Source of the DNA: an uncultured Clostridium sp.
Lineage (GTDB): Bacteria; Bacillota; Clostridia; Lachnospirales; Lachnospiraceae
Assembly (NCBI GenBank): GCA_900551135.1
Contig: URUX01000088.1
Location: 1-9,774, forward strand
Direction: 5' to 3'
DNA: 9,774 nt
A model generated the notes under the pieces. It did not search any database and had not been told where the DNA came from. It was given only the letters and a program-made list of their open reading frames with translations. Below, piece after piece: positions 1 to 6,734 of this stretch. The position numbers and the translations under genes were made by a program. Position 1 is the first letter of the stretch; the number at the start of each line of letters is the position of its first letter.

Positions 1-1
1 G

Positions 2-1045
2 ACTATGCATGAATGGAATTATGAAGATGGCTGCCTGTTTATGGGAGCAGCGAAAATGTATAAAAAAACTGGGGATAACGAGTATGTAGAGTATATTAAA
101 AAAATGGTCAGCCCTTACATTAAGGAAGACGGAACCATTATCAGCTACCATATTGAAGAGTATAATCTGGACTTTATTAATGCAGGCAATATTTTCTATT
201 TCCTTTATGATGTAACAGGAGAAGAGCGTTACCGTTTGGCCTGCGAAACCTTGATGACCCAGCTACGTTATCAGCCGAGGCTTACTACCGGAAACTTTTG
301 GCATAAGCTGATTTATCCGTTTCAGGTTTGGTTGGATGGCTTATATATGGGGCAGCCGTTTTATATGGAATATGAAAACCGCTGGGGAGGAAGAGCACAT
401 TACTATGACATTTTGAACCAGTTTAATCAGGTAAGAAATCATTTATATGATGAAAAAACAGGTCTTTATTACCATGCGTATGACGAATATAAGGATAGAA
501 AATGGGCGGATAAAGAAACAGGCCTTTCACCAAACTTCTGGTTAAGATCGATTGGTTGGTATTTAATGGCTTTGGCAGACTGCTATGAATTAGCAGATGA
601 AGAACTTTACGATGTAAAAGCCCGTTTAGGAGAACTTTTGCGAGAGGCTGTTCAGGGAGTTTTAAACTATCAGGATAAGGACAGTAAGCTGTTTTATCAG
701 TTAATTGCATTGCCCCAGACAGAAGGAAATTATCTGGAAACCTCTGGTTCATTAATGATTGCGTACAGCATAATAAAAGGATGCCGCACAGGAGCACTGC
801 TGGCAGATAAGTATTTAGAAAAGGGAAAAGAAATTTATCGCGCGGTTCTAGAACAGAAGCTGTACACGGATAAGGATGGCAATCCCCATTTATCCGGAAC
901 CTGTGCGGTAGCAGGATTAGGGCCGAGAGAAGAGCGGGATGGAAGCGTCGCTTACTATTTGTCAGAACCGGTAGTAGATGATGATGTAAAAGCAGCAGGT
1001 GTTTTGATGATGGTTACAGCAGAACTTTTAAACAAGGAAGGATAG
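2..1045 (+). CDS. GH105 unsaturated rhamnogalacturonyl hydrolase (5' truncated)
   Basis: Family knowledge: GH105 enzymes of the YesR/YteR type hydrate the double bond of the unsaturated uronic acid left by pectate or rhamnogalacturonan lyases, releasing 5-keto-4-deoxyuronate and rhamnose (or shorter oligomers) in the cytoplasm. Seen (numbering from the first visible Met at base 5): the WNYEDG motif at 4-9, Asp56 in YNLDFINAG, WLDGLYMGQPF at 109-119 with Asp111 at the position of YteR catalytic Asp143, YYHAYDE at 155-161, RSIGWYLMALAD at 181-192, ETSGS at 245-249 and DGSVAYYLSEPVVDDD near 312-327. The frame is open to the window edge. In YteR the WxY motif lies some 35 residues in, so roughly 20-35 N-terminal residues are probably missing and the ATG at 5 is likely internal. 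No signal peptide can be assessed. It ends 9 bases before the permease genes. The product feeds KduI, encoded downstream. The family call is firm; the exact oligosaccharide is inferred. Confidence 0.93.
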   Translation, partial: TMHEWNYEDGCLFMGAAKMYKKTGDNEYVEYIKKMVSPYIKEDGTIISYHIEEYNLDFINAGNIFYFLYDVTGEERYRLACETLMTQLRYQPRLTTGNFWHKLIYPFQVWLDGLYMGQPFYMEYENRWGGRAHYYDILNQFNQVRNHLYDEKTGLYYHAYDEYKDRKWADKETGLSPNFWLRSIGWYLMALADCYELADEELYDVKARLGELLREAVQGVLNYQDKDSKLFYQLIALPQTEGNYLETSGSLMIAYSIIKGCRTGALLADKYLEKGKEIYRAVLEQKLYTDKDGNPHLSGTCAVAGLGPREERDGSVAYYLSEPVVDDDVKAAGVLMMVTAELLNKEG

Positions 1046-1054
1046 GGTGATAGT

Positions 1055-1984
1055 ATGGATGGATTACCGGCAAATCAGAAAATGCTGAAACATAGAAATC
1101 GGAGAATGCTGTATCGGAAATACAGGGGCTTTTTCTACATACTTCCATGGATTATCGGTTTTTTAATCTTTAAATGTTACCCATTTATCATGTCACTGTT
1201 TTACAGCTTTACTGATTACAGTCTGTTTAAAACAGGAACCCAGTTTGTAGGCCTGGAAAATTATATTGACATTTTTCATACCAAAAAATATATGACAGCT
1301 TTTAAGGTTACATTCCAATATGCGTTTATTACGGTACCCTTAAAATTGGCATTTTCCTTATTTATTGCTTACATTTTGAACTTTAAGCTGAAATTTGTAA
1401 AACTGTTCAGGACGATTTACTACATTCCGTCTATTTTAGGCGGTTCTGTGGCAATTGCAGTTGTATGGAAATTTATTTTCCAGTCAGACGGATTAATTAA
1501 CCAGATTATTATGATGCTGGGTGGAGAAAAAATTAACTTTTTAGGAAGCACCCATTATGCCCTGTTTGTAATCTGCCTGTTGAGAGTATGGCAGTTTGGT
1601 TCTGCAATGGTAATCTTTTTGGCAGCGTTAAAGGGAGTTCCGCAGGAACTTTATGAGGCTGCGGCGATTGACGGAGCAGGAAAATGGAGACAATTCTTCT
1701 CTGTGACCGTACCGCTGATTACGCCGGTTATCTTCTATAACCTGATTACCCAGCTGTGCGAAGCATTCCAGGAATTTAACAGCGCCTTTATTATTACAAA
1801 GGGAGGTCCGTTAGGCTCTACTACCTTGATTTCTCTGTTGATTTACCAGAATGCATTCCGTACCTATGAGATGGGATTGGCAAGTGCCATGGCATGGCTG
1901 CTGTTTATTATCATCACCGGTTTGACTCTGATTTCGTTCGCCAGCCAGAAATACTGGGTTTATTACTCAGATGACAACAATTAA
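1055..1984 (+). CDS. ABC sugar transporter permease, UgpA/YesP-like
   Basis: This is an inner-membrane permease of a CUT1 carbohydrate ABC transporter, 309 aa, a typical length for the UgpA-type partner (COG1175 style). Seen: a basic cytoplasmic N-terminus (about 1-24), a first membrane helix near 26-50, further helices around 85-107, 125-142, 168-190, 222-245 and 275-295, and the cytoplasmic EAA loop at about 199-222 (ELYEAAAIDGAGKW then VPLITP) that docks the ATPase. The start ATG follows the GH105 stop by 9 bases; an AAGGAAGG element lies at 1034-1041 inside the end of the GH105 gene, with a second purine-rich AGGGTGA close to the ATG. Context with GH105 and GH28, and resemblance to the B. 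subtilis YesP/YesQ pair, suggests uptake of pectic or rhamnogalacturonan oligosaccharides. The substrate is inferred. No ATPase lies nearby, as is common for CUT1 systems sharing an MsmX-like ATPase. Confidence 0.93.
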   Translation: MDGLPANQKMLKHRNRRMLYRKYRGFFYILPWIIGFLIFKCYPFIMSLFYSFTDYSLFKTGTQFVGLENYIDIFHTKKYMTAFKVTFQYAFITVPLKLAFSLFIAYILNFKLKFVKLFRTIYYIPSILGGSVAIAVVWKFIFQSDGLINQIIMMLGGEKINFLGSTHYALFVICLLRVWQFGSAMVIFLAALKGVPQELYEAAAIDGAGKWRQFFSVTVPLITPVIFYNLITQLCEAFQEFNSAFIITKGGPLGSTTLISLLIYQNAFRTYEMGLASAMAWLLFIIITGLTLISFASQKYWVYYSDDNN

Positions 1985-1998
1985 AGGAGGGATAGAAA

Positions 1999-2847
1999 AT
2001 GAGCAGAAAAACAAGAGAGACCATTAGTACAGTCCTGCGGTATACTGTTTTGATTCTGGTTGGATTTGTTATGTTTTATCCTATGCTGTGGATGGTAGGA
2101 GCTTCTTTTAAATCCAGCAACAACGAAATCTATTCCACCATTAGTTTTATTCCAGAAAATCCGTCTTTTCAGCCTTATATTGATGCATGGAATGCAACGG
2201 GAAATCCATACAGTATGTATTTAATCAACACCTTTAAAATTGTAATTCCCAAGGTAATCGGAGCTGTTGTGGCCAGTGTCGTAACGGCATATGGATTTTC
2301 CAGGTTTGAATTTCCAGGAAAGAACTTCTGGTTTTCCGTTTTGCTTGCCACCCTGTTTTTACCTCAAGTGGTATTAAACATTCCTCAGTTTTTGCTTTTC
2401 AGAAGCTGGGGATGGACCAATTCCTATCTTCCACTGGTAGTTCCGGCATTCTTTGGTGCAGAACCATATTTTATCTTTATGCTGGTGCAGTTTATGCGTT
2501 CGGTATCCAGAGAACTGGAAGAAGCGGCAGAAATTGACGGGTGTAATTCGTTTCAGAGACTGCTGTATATTGTAGTACCAATGGTAAAACCAACGATTGT
2601 ATCTGTAGCGCTGTTCCAGTTTATGTGGGCGTTTAATGATTTCCAGGGACCATTGATTTATATCGACAGTGTAAAGAAGTACCCTACATCATTAGGGCTT
2701 CGTCTTCTTACCGATGCAGAAACGGGATTTGAGTGGAATAAAGTATTGGCATTATCTGTAATTACCCTTTTACCATCCCTGATTGTATTTTTCCTGGCTC
2801 AGGATCAGTTTGTAGACGGTATTGCGGCAGGAGGTGTGAAAGGCTGA
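1999..2847 (+). CDS. ABC sugar transporter permease, UgpE/YesQ-like
   Basis: Second permease of the same CUT1 transporter, 282 aa, of the MalG/UgpE type (COG0395 style), expected to form a heterodimer with the preceding permease. Seen: first membrane helix at about 13-35, others near 80-100, 110-133, 143-167, 198-215 and 250-268; the EAA loop ELEEAAEIDGCNSFQ at about 172-186 continuing to VPMVKP; and the C-terminal FVDGIAAGGVKG ending typical of this subfamily. The start is set by a strong AAAGGAGG at 1983-1990, 8 bases before the ATG, which overlaps the stop of the first permease. The TGA overlaps the next gene's ATG by one base, implying translational coupling to the GH28 enzyme. The transported sugar is inferred from neighbours, not seen in the protein. 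Confidence 0.94.
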   Translation: MSRKTRETISTVLRYTVLILVGFVMFYPMLWMVGASFKSSNNEIYSTISFIPENPSFQPYIDAWNATGNPYSMYLINTFKIVIPKVIGAVVASVVTAYGFSRFEFPGKNFWFSVLLATLFLPQVVLNIPQFLLFRSWGWTNSYLPLVVPAFFGAEPYFIFMLVQFMRSVSRELEEAAEIDGCNSFQRLLYIVVPMVKPTIVSVALFQFMWAFNDFQGPLIYIDSVKKYPTSLGLRLLTDAETGFEWNKVLALSVITLLPSLIVFFLAQDQFVDGIAAGGVKG

Positions 2848-4409
2848 TGAACGCAAAGATAATTTTTAAAACTTCCAGAAGCATTACGTTAGAACTGGAA
2901 GAGTACGGTATTTTTTATACAGAAAAGGAATACGAAATCTGGCTGAATGGAGAAGCTTATCAGAAAAGCGATCGGGTGATTCAGACAATATTCGGATTAA
3001 AGCCGGACACGGAATATCAGATAGAGCTAAAGGCAGAGGGAGAAACAATCGCAGCTTTTTCAGCTGTAACAGATTGCGAATTTGTGACTCTGGATGTAAG
3101 AAAGTTTGGGGCAGCAGGAGATGGAATCCATGATGATACTCTGGCGATTCAGACAGCTATTTCCTGCTGTCCAAAAGGAGGAAGAGTCTATGTTCCAGCG
3201 GGCCGTTATCTGGTAACCAGCCTGTTTTTAAAAAGTGATTTGGTACTAGATATTGGAAAAGGCGCAGTTCTTGCAGGTCATGCAGACAGAGAAAAGTTTG
3301 GCGTTCTGCCTGGCATGATCCAGAGCTGGGATGAAAAGTCTGAGTACAACCTGGGTTCCTGGGAAGGAAATCCACTGGATATTTTTACCAGTATGATTAC
3401 GGGAATTAATGTATCCAATGTTGTGATTACCGGTGAAGGAATGCTGGATGGCTGTGCTACATTTGAAGACTGGTGGGAAGATGACAGGGCAAAGATTATT
3501 GCGTTTCGTCCGAGAATGGTCTTTCTAAATTACTGCAGCAATGTGGTACTGCATGGCGTTACGATCCAAAACAGTCCGGCTTGGAACCTGCATCCCTATT
3601 TTTCAGACAACCTGCGTTTTTTGGAGCTGACGATTTTAAATCCATGGGATTCTCCCAATACAGACGGCATTGATCCGGAATCTGTAGACGGCCTGGAAGT
3701 GGCAGGCGTTTACTTCTCATTGGGAGACGACTGTATTGCGATTAAATCAGGAAAATATTATATGGGACACAAGTATAAGGTTCCGTCCAAGAATATTTAT
3801 ATTCATCAATGCTGCATGAATAATGGACATGGAGCGGTTACCATCGGAAGTGAGATGGCTGCAGGGGCAAAACATGTGAGAGTAGAAAACTGCCTGTTTT
3901 ATCATACAGATAGGGGACTTCGGATTAAAACCAGAAGAGGCAGGGGAAAAGATGCAGTAGTGGAAGATATTCGATTTGAGAATATAAAGATGGATCATGT
4001 ATTAACGCCGTTTGTTTTAAATTCTTATTATAACTGCTGTGATCCGGATCGCCATTCTGATTATGTAAAATGTAAAGCGCCGTTGCCAGTGGACCATAGA
4101 ACGCCTTCGGTGAAACAAATGATATTTAAAAATATTGAAGCAAAAAACTGCCATGTTGCAGGAGCGTTTATTTATGGGCTGCCAGAAATGAAAGTGGATT
4201 ATGTAGAGTTTGAGAACGTAGCAGTAACGTATGATGACAATCCGGAGCCAGATGAGCCGGCCATGATGGACGACATAGAACTGGTGGCTAAAATGGGAGT
4301 TTTCGTTAATAATGTACAGAGGTTAAAACTGAAAAATGTGACAGTAGAAGGAGCAGAAGGGCAGCCGTTTATACTGGAAAACATTGATGAAATTATCAGA
4401 GAGGATTAA
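2847..4409 (+). CDS. GH28 polygalacturonase-family enzyme with N-terminal beta-domain, cytoplasmic
   Basis: Family knowledge: GH28 enzymes are right-handed beta-helix hydrolases that cleave galacturonosyl linkages of homogalacturonan or rhamnogalacturonan by inversion, using three Asp. Seen in this 520-aa protein: an N-terminal segment (about 1-80) ending in GLKPDTEYQIEL, the look of a fibronectin-III-like fold; the pectate-lyase-superfamily opening FGAAGDGIHDDT at 87-98; and all four GH28 signatures: NTD at 271-273, GDD at 293-295, GHG at 327-329 and RIK at 359-361 (candidate catalytic Asp273, Asp294, Asp295; His328; Arg359/Lys361). There is no signal peptide or membrane helix, so it probably acts in the cytoplasm on imported oligosaccharides, likely as an exo-enzyme. 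The start ATG overlaps the permease stop (TGATG), with AGGAGGTG at 2829-2836 ten bases upstream. The family is firm; exo- versus endo-action, and homogalacturonan versus rhamnogalacturonan or xylogalacturonan, cannot be told. Confidence 0.93.
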   Translation: MNAKIIFKTSRSITLELEEYGIFYTEKEYEIWLNGEAYQKSDRVIQTIFGLKPDTEYQIELKAEGETIAAFSAVTDCEFVTLDVRKFGAAGDGIHDDTLAIQTAISCCPKGGRVYVPAGRYLVTSLFLKSDLVLDIGKGAVLAGHADREKFGVLPGMIQSWDEKSEYNLGSWEGNPLDIFTSMITGINVSNVVITGEGMLDGCATFEDWWEDDRAKIIAFRPRMVFLNYCSNVVLHGVTIQNSPAWNLHPYFSDNLRFLELTILNPWDSPNTDGIDPESVDGLEVAGVYFSLGDDCIAIKSGKYYMGHKYKVPSKNIYIHQCCMNNGHGAVTIGSEMAAGAKHVRVENCLFYHTDRGLRIKTRRGRGKDAVVEDIRFENIKMDHVLTPFVLNSYYNCCDPDRHSDYVKCKAPLPVDHRTPSVKQMIFKNIEAKNCHVAGAFIYGLPEMKVDYVEFENVAVTYDDNPEPDEPAMMDDIELVAKMGVFVNNVQRLKLKNVTVEGAEGQPFILENIDEIIRED

Positions 4410-4412
4410 ATC

Positions 4413-5231
4413 ATGATCATTGCAACAACGGCTTCGACAGGAGCAAGCGGAGATGATCCAATCGTATTTCGCGGACCATTTGAGAAAACAATTCCTCAAA
4501 TGGCCCAACTTGGATACGAAGCAGTCGAGCTTCATATCTATGATTCAGACAAAATTGACAGAGATGCAGTATATAAATTGTTAGAAGAAAATCAGGTTAC
4601 TCTGACTTCAATTGGTACAGGTTCCGCTTATGAAAGGGATGGAATCTGTTTGGGAAGTGATGATCCGGAAAAAAGGGAACAGGCAATAAAGCGGCTGGAA
4701 GGCCATATGAAGACAGCAGCTCCTTATGGCGCGGTTGTAATTGTAGGGCTTATTGCCGGAAGAGTATCTGACTGCAGTGGAAATAAAGAAGCGTTTGTGG
4801 ATAACCTGGTAAACAGCTTAAAGATTTGTGCAGAATTGGCAGAACAGTATCAGGTGTATTTAGGCTTTGAAGTAATGAATCGGTTTGAAAGCGACTATGC
4901 TACTACTATTTCAGAAGGATTAGAACTATTAAAGCAAGTTGGATCTGAAAGAGTAAAGCTTCATTTGGATACGGTGCACTTAAATATTGAAGAAGATGAT
5001 ATTGGAGCAGCAATCCGAAGTGCCAGGGGACAGATTATTCATGTCCACGTGGCCGATAACAATCGGTGGTATCCTGGTCATGCTCATTATAATTTTAAGG
5101 AAACCTTGAAAGCATTGAGGGAGATCGGTTATAATAAAGCTCTGGCCCTGGAAACCACCAATTTTCCAGACACGAAAACGGCAGCAGTGAAAAGTCTGGC
5201 ATATTTAAAAGGAATTTTGGAGGTTATTTAA
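4413..5231 (+). CDS. TIM-barrel sugar (phosphate) isomerase/epimerase, substrate unknown
   Basis: A 272-aa protein of the xylose-isomerase-like TIM-barrel superfamily (COG1082: YcjR, IolE/IolI, D-tagatose/psicose 3-epimerase relatives). Members use a divalent metal to isomerise or epimerise ketoses or keto-acids. Seen: GYEAVELH at 34-41 (strand beta-2), GFEVMNRFESD at 151-161 with metal-ligand candidate Glu153, LHLDTVHLNIEE at 183-194 with Asp186 and His189, IIHVHVADNNRWYPG at 208-222 with His210/His212 and Asp215, His223, and ALETT at 245-249 with the last ligand candidate Glu247. The full metal and catalytic set thus appears intact. It starts 3 bases after the GH28 stop, with a purine-rich AGAGAGG at 4398-4404, so it belongs to the pectin operon. 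None of the standard steps from oligogalacturonide to KDG needs such an enzyme, so its substrate is open; a rhamnose-, uronate- or keto-uronate-type sugar is a guess from context. Confidence 0.85.
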   Translation: MIIATTASTGASGDDPIVFRGPFEKTIPQMAQLGYEAVELHIYDSDKIDRDAVYKLLEENQVTLTSIGTGSAYERDGICLGSDDPEKREQAIKRLEGHMKTAAPYGAVVIVGLIAGRVSDCSGNKEAFVDNLVNSLKICAELAEQYQVYLGFEVMNRFESDYATTISEGLELLKQVGSERVKLHLDTVHLNIEEDDIGAAIRSARGQIIHVHVADNNRWYPGHAHYNFKETLKALREIGYNKALALETTNFPDTKTAAVKSLAYLKGILEVI

Positions 5232-5234
5232 TAT

Positions 5235-5260
5235 CGGTGTACAGGGAAACCTGTACGCCG
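5235..5260 (+). other. Strong RNA hairpin with GAAA tetraloop between operon segments
   Basis: Bases 5235-5245 (CGGTGTACAGG) pair with 5250-5260 (CCTGTACGCCG) over 11 bp, with a single G-T wobble, closed by a GAAA tetraloop at 5246-5249. It lies 4 bases after the stop of the TIM-barrel gene and about 37 bases before the MATE gene. The following bases (TTCTAGATCC) are not a T-run, so it is not a canonical intrinsic terminator. It could be a 3'-end stabiliser, a processing site, a weak terminator or, as DNA, a palindromic protein site. The pairing is seen; the role is inferred. Confidence 0.6.
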
Positions 5261-5282
5261 TTCTAGATCCAGAAAACAAAAC

Positions 5283-5299
5283 AGGGAGGTTTTAGAGTG
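5283..5299 (+). promoter_or_regulatory. Ribosome binding site fixing the GTG start of the MATE gene
   Basis: AGGGAGGT at 5283-5290 lies 6 bases before a GTG at 5297-5299. The encoded N-terminus (MLLKKFFKFVLPSIVSMW) fits the usual MATE opening, so this GTG is preferred over any later ATG. Confidence 0.75.
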
Positions 5300-6616
5300 C
5301 TGTTAAAGAAGTTTTTTAAGTTTGTACTGCCTTCGATTGTGTCTATGTGGATTTTTGCCCTGTATACAATGGTAGACGGAATGTTTGTGGCCTGGGGAGT
5401 GGGAGAATCGGCCCTGGCGTCGGTGAACCTGTCCATGCCTTATGTGATTCTGATATTTACCATTGGGCTTTTGATGGCAACCGGAACATCTACGCTGATT
5501 TCCATATCGCTGGGGAAAAAGGAGGAAGAAAAAGCCAGCCAGCTATTTTCTATGAACCTGGCGGTACTTACGGTGTTATCTGTGGCAGTAACGGTAATAT
5601 CTCTGATTTTTTTAGAGCCGATTGCATTGTTTCTGGGGGCGTCTCTGGATAATTTACCCCATGTCAAAGAATATGTAGGAACCATTTCCATTTTTGCCGT
5701 ATTTTTTATCTTATCCTACAATATGGAAGCCCTGGTAAAAACCGACGGGACTCCGGCAGTATCGGCAGTAGGCGTAACGGCCTGCGGCATAACCAATATA
5801 ATATTGGATTACGTATTTGTAATGCGGTTTCACTGGGGGGTCTTTGGGGCGGCTTTTGCGACAGGTCTGGCTCAGGTGGCTTCTACGGTAATCTTTTTTA
5901 TTTATTTTGCAAAATTCCGAAAAGTATTAAAATTCCGAAAATTTAAGCTGGATTTACGTGTATATAAGAAAATTGTTCCCCTTGGCCTGGCAAATGGATT
6001 TACCGAACTTTCCGGAGGTCTGGCTGTATTTATGTTTAACCAGGTGATCCTGGCGGTAATAGGAGAAAATGGAATTGTAAGTTATACGGTAATTTCTTAT
6101 ATCAACACCCTGGTGTTAAATACCATGTCGGGAATTGCCCAGGGAGTGCAGCCCATTGTCAGTTACCATTACGGAGCATCGGAACAAAAATCCTGCCGAA
6201 GGCTGTTAGCATATGCCATGACCATGACAATGGCGGTGTCCGCGGTATATTGTTTAATGCTGGAACTGTTTCCGTCCGTGTTTGTGGGGATTTTTCTGGC
6301 CAAGGGAGATGGGGAACTGTTTTCCTACACGGAAAAGGCCCTTCAGCTGTATTCCCTGTCGTTTTTATTTTTGGGCTTTAACGTAGTTTCGGCCGGATAT
6401 TTTACAGCAGTTGAAAAGCCGGTATTTTCATTCCTGGTTTCGGCAGGCCGTGGATTGGCATTTCTGGCAGGTGCACTGGCAGTTTTTGTAGCAGTTTTTG
6501 GAGAAATGGGAATCTGGATTGCTCCGCTGGCATCGGAGACGGTCTGTGCGCTGATGACGGCTGTATTTTTTGTTATGGTTTTCAAAAGGAAAAATACAGA
6601 TTTACATGGAAAATAA
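5297..6616 (+). CDS. MATE-family multidrug/metabolite efflux transporter
   Basis: A 439-aa integral membrane protein, the usual size for the 12-helix MATE (NorM/MepA/DinF) superfamily, which exports cationic drugs or metabolites by Na+ or H+ antiport. Seen: two MatE halves, about 8-205 and 225-430, made of long hydrophobic helices. The first half has MVDGMFVAWGVGESALASVN at 25-44, GTSTLIS at 63-69, GTPAVSA at 151-157 and NIILDYVF at 167-174. The second half mirrors these with GIAQGVQPIVSYHYGA at 279-294. A basic tail ends the protein. It begins with GTG behind a good Shine-Dalgarno. It follows the pectin operon after the hairpin at 5235-5260, and no convincing promoter was found in the 65-base gap, so it may be a distal read-through member. 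Threonine codons here are often ACG/ACA, unlike kduI. The family is firm; the substrate and any role in pectin use are unknown. Confidence 0.92.
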   Translation: MLLKKFFKFVLPSIVSMWIFALYTMVDGMFVAWGVGESALASVNLSMPYVILIFTIGLLMATGTSTLISISLGKKEEEKASQLFSMNLAVLTVLSVAVTVISLIFLEPIALFLGASLDNLPHVKEYVGTISIFAVFFILSYNMEALVKTDGTPAVSAVGVTACGITNIILDYVFVMRFHWGVFGAAFATGLAQVASTVIFFIYFAKFRKVLKFRKFKLDLRVYKKIVPLGLANGFTELSGGLAVFMFNQVILAVIGENGIVSYTVISYINTLVLNTMSGIAQGVQPIVSYHYGASEQKSCRRLLAYAMTMTMAVSAVYCLMLELFPSVFVGIFLAKGDGELFSYTEKALQLYSLSFLFLGFNVVSAGYFTAVEKPVFSFLVSAGRGLAFLAGALAVFVAVFGEMGIWIAPLASETVCALMTAVFFVMVFKRKNTDLHGK

Positions 6617-6629
6617 CGGCGGTTAGAGG

Positions 6630-6658
6630 TTGTTTTTTTTAGCTGATTGTGATAAGAT
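6630..6658 (+). promoter_or_regulatory. Candidate promoter of kduI-rpiR (extended -10)
   Basis: TTGTTT at 6630-6635 as a weak -35, a 17-base spacer, and TAAGAT at 6653-6658 as -10, preceded by TG at 6650-6651 in the extended -10 position. The predicted start is near 6665, giving a leader of about 65 bases to the kduI ATG. Hexamer matches are modest (3/6 and 4/6). A rival arrangement (TTGAAT 6678-6683, 18 bases, TATCTT 6702-6707) cannot be excluded. Confidence 0.4.
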
Positions 6659-6687
6659 TGTATACAACGAGAGAAGTTTGAATACAA
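6658..6687 (+). promoter_or_regulatory. Candidate tandem operator, two TTGTATACAA-like palindromes
   Basis: TTGTATACAA at 6658-6667 is a perfect 10-base palindrome, and TTGAATACAA at 6678-6687 repeats it with one change exactly 20 bp downstream, about two helical turns, so a dimer pair could bind one DNA face. The first copy overlaps the predicted -10 edge and start site, a classic repressor position. A GTATAC core is known from FadR-subfamily GntR uronate regulators of the ExuR/UxuR kind, but no such gene is in the window; the RpiR protein encoded downstream is the only visible candidate. The second copy also lies in a possible leader hairpin (GAGA 6671-6674 and GTTTG 6676-6680 pairing with CAAACTCTC 6685-6693, one bulged A). 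Confidence 0.5.
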
Positions 6688-6717
6688 ACTCTCAGAAAAC
6701 GTATCTTATCTATTTAC

Positions 6718-6734
6718 AAGGAGGAAAAACCATG
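6718..6734 (+). promoter_or_regulatory. Ribosome binding site fixing the kduI start
   Basis: AAGGAGG at 6718-6724 sits 7 bases before the ATG at 6732. The frame is open back to 6630, but the residues it would add do not resemble KduI, whereas MDIRYSANQRDF at 6732 is the standard N-terminus. This marks 6732 as the true start. Confidence 0.9.

Noticed and set aside
423..797. A 124-codon - strand open frame inside the GH105 gene
   Set aside because: It is the antisense shadow of a strongly recognised gene, with no family features.
5360..5369. CTGTATACAA inside the MATE gene, close to the kduI palindrome
   Set aside because: It is a single near-match within coding sequence (Leu-Tyr-Thr-Met codons), far from a promoter and expected by chance at this size.
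5347..5652. A 101-codon + strand frame overlapping the MATE gene
   Set aside because: It is an alternative-frame shadow within conserved MATE coding sequence and lacks hydrophobic or domain structure of its own.
6614..6640. T-run at 6633-6640 as a terminator for the MATE gene
   Set aside because: No stable GC-rich stem precedes the eight T; only a trivial AAC/GTT pairing is visible.
6343..6687. A 114-codon - strand frame across the MATE end and kduI leader
   Set aside because: It is antisense to the MATE gene and the kduI control region, with no recognisable product.
6630..6731. N-terminal extension of kduI from an upstream TTG
   Set aside because: The strong RBS at 6718-6724 and the canonical KduI N-terminus at 6732 fix the start; the extension has no family support and covers the promoter.
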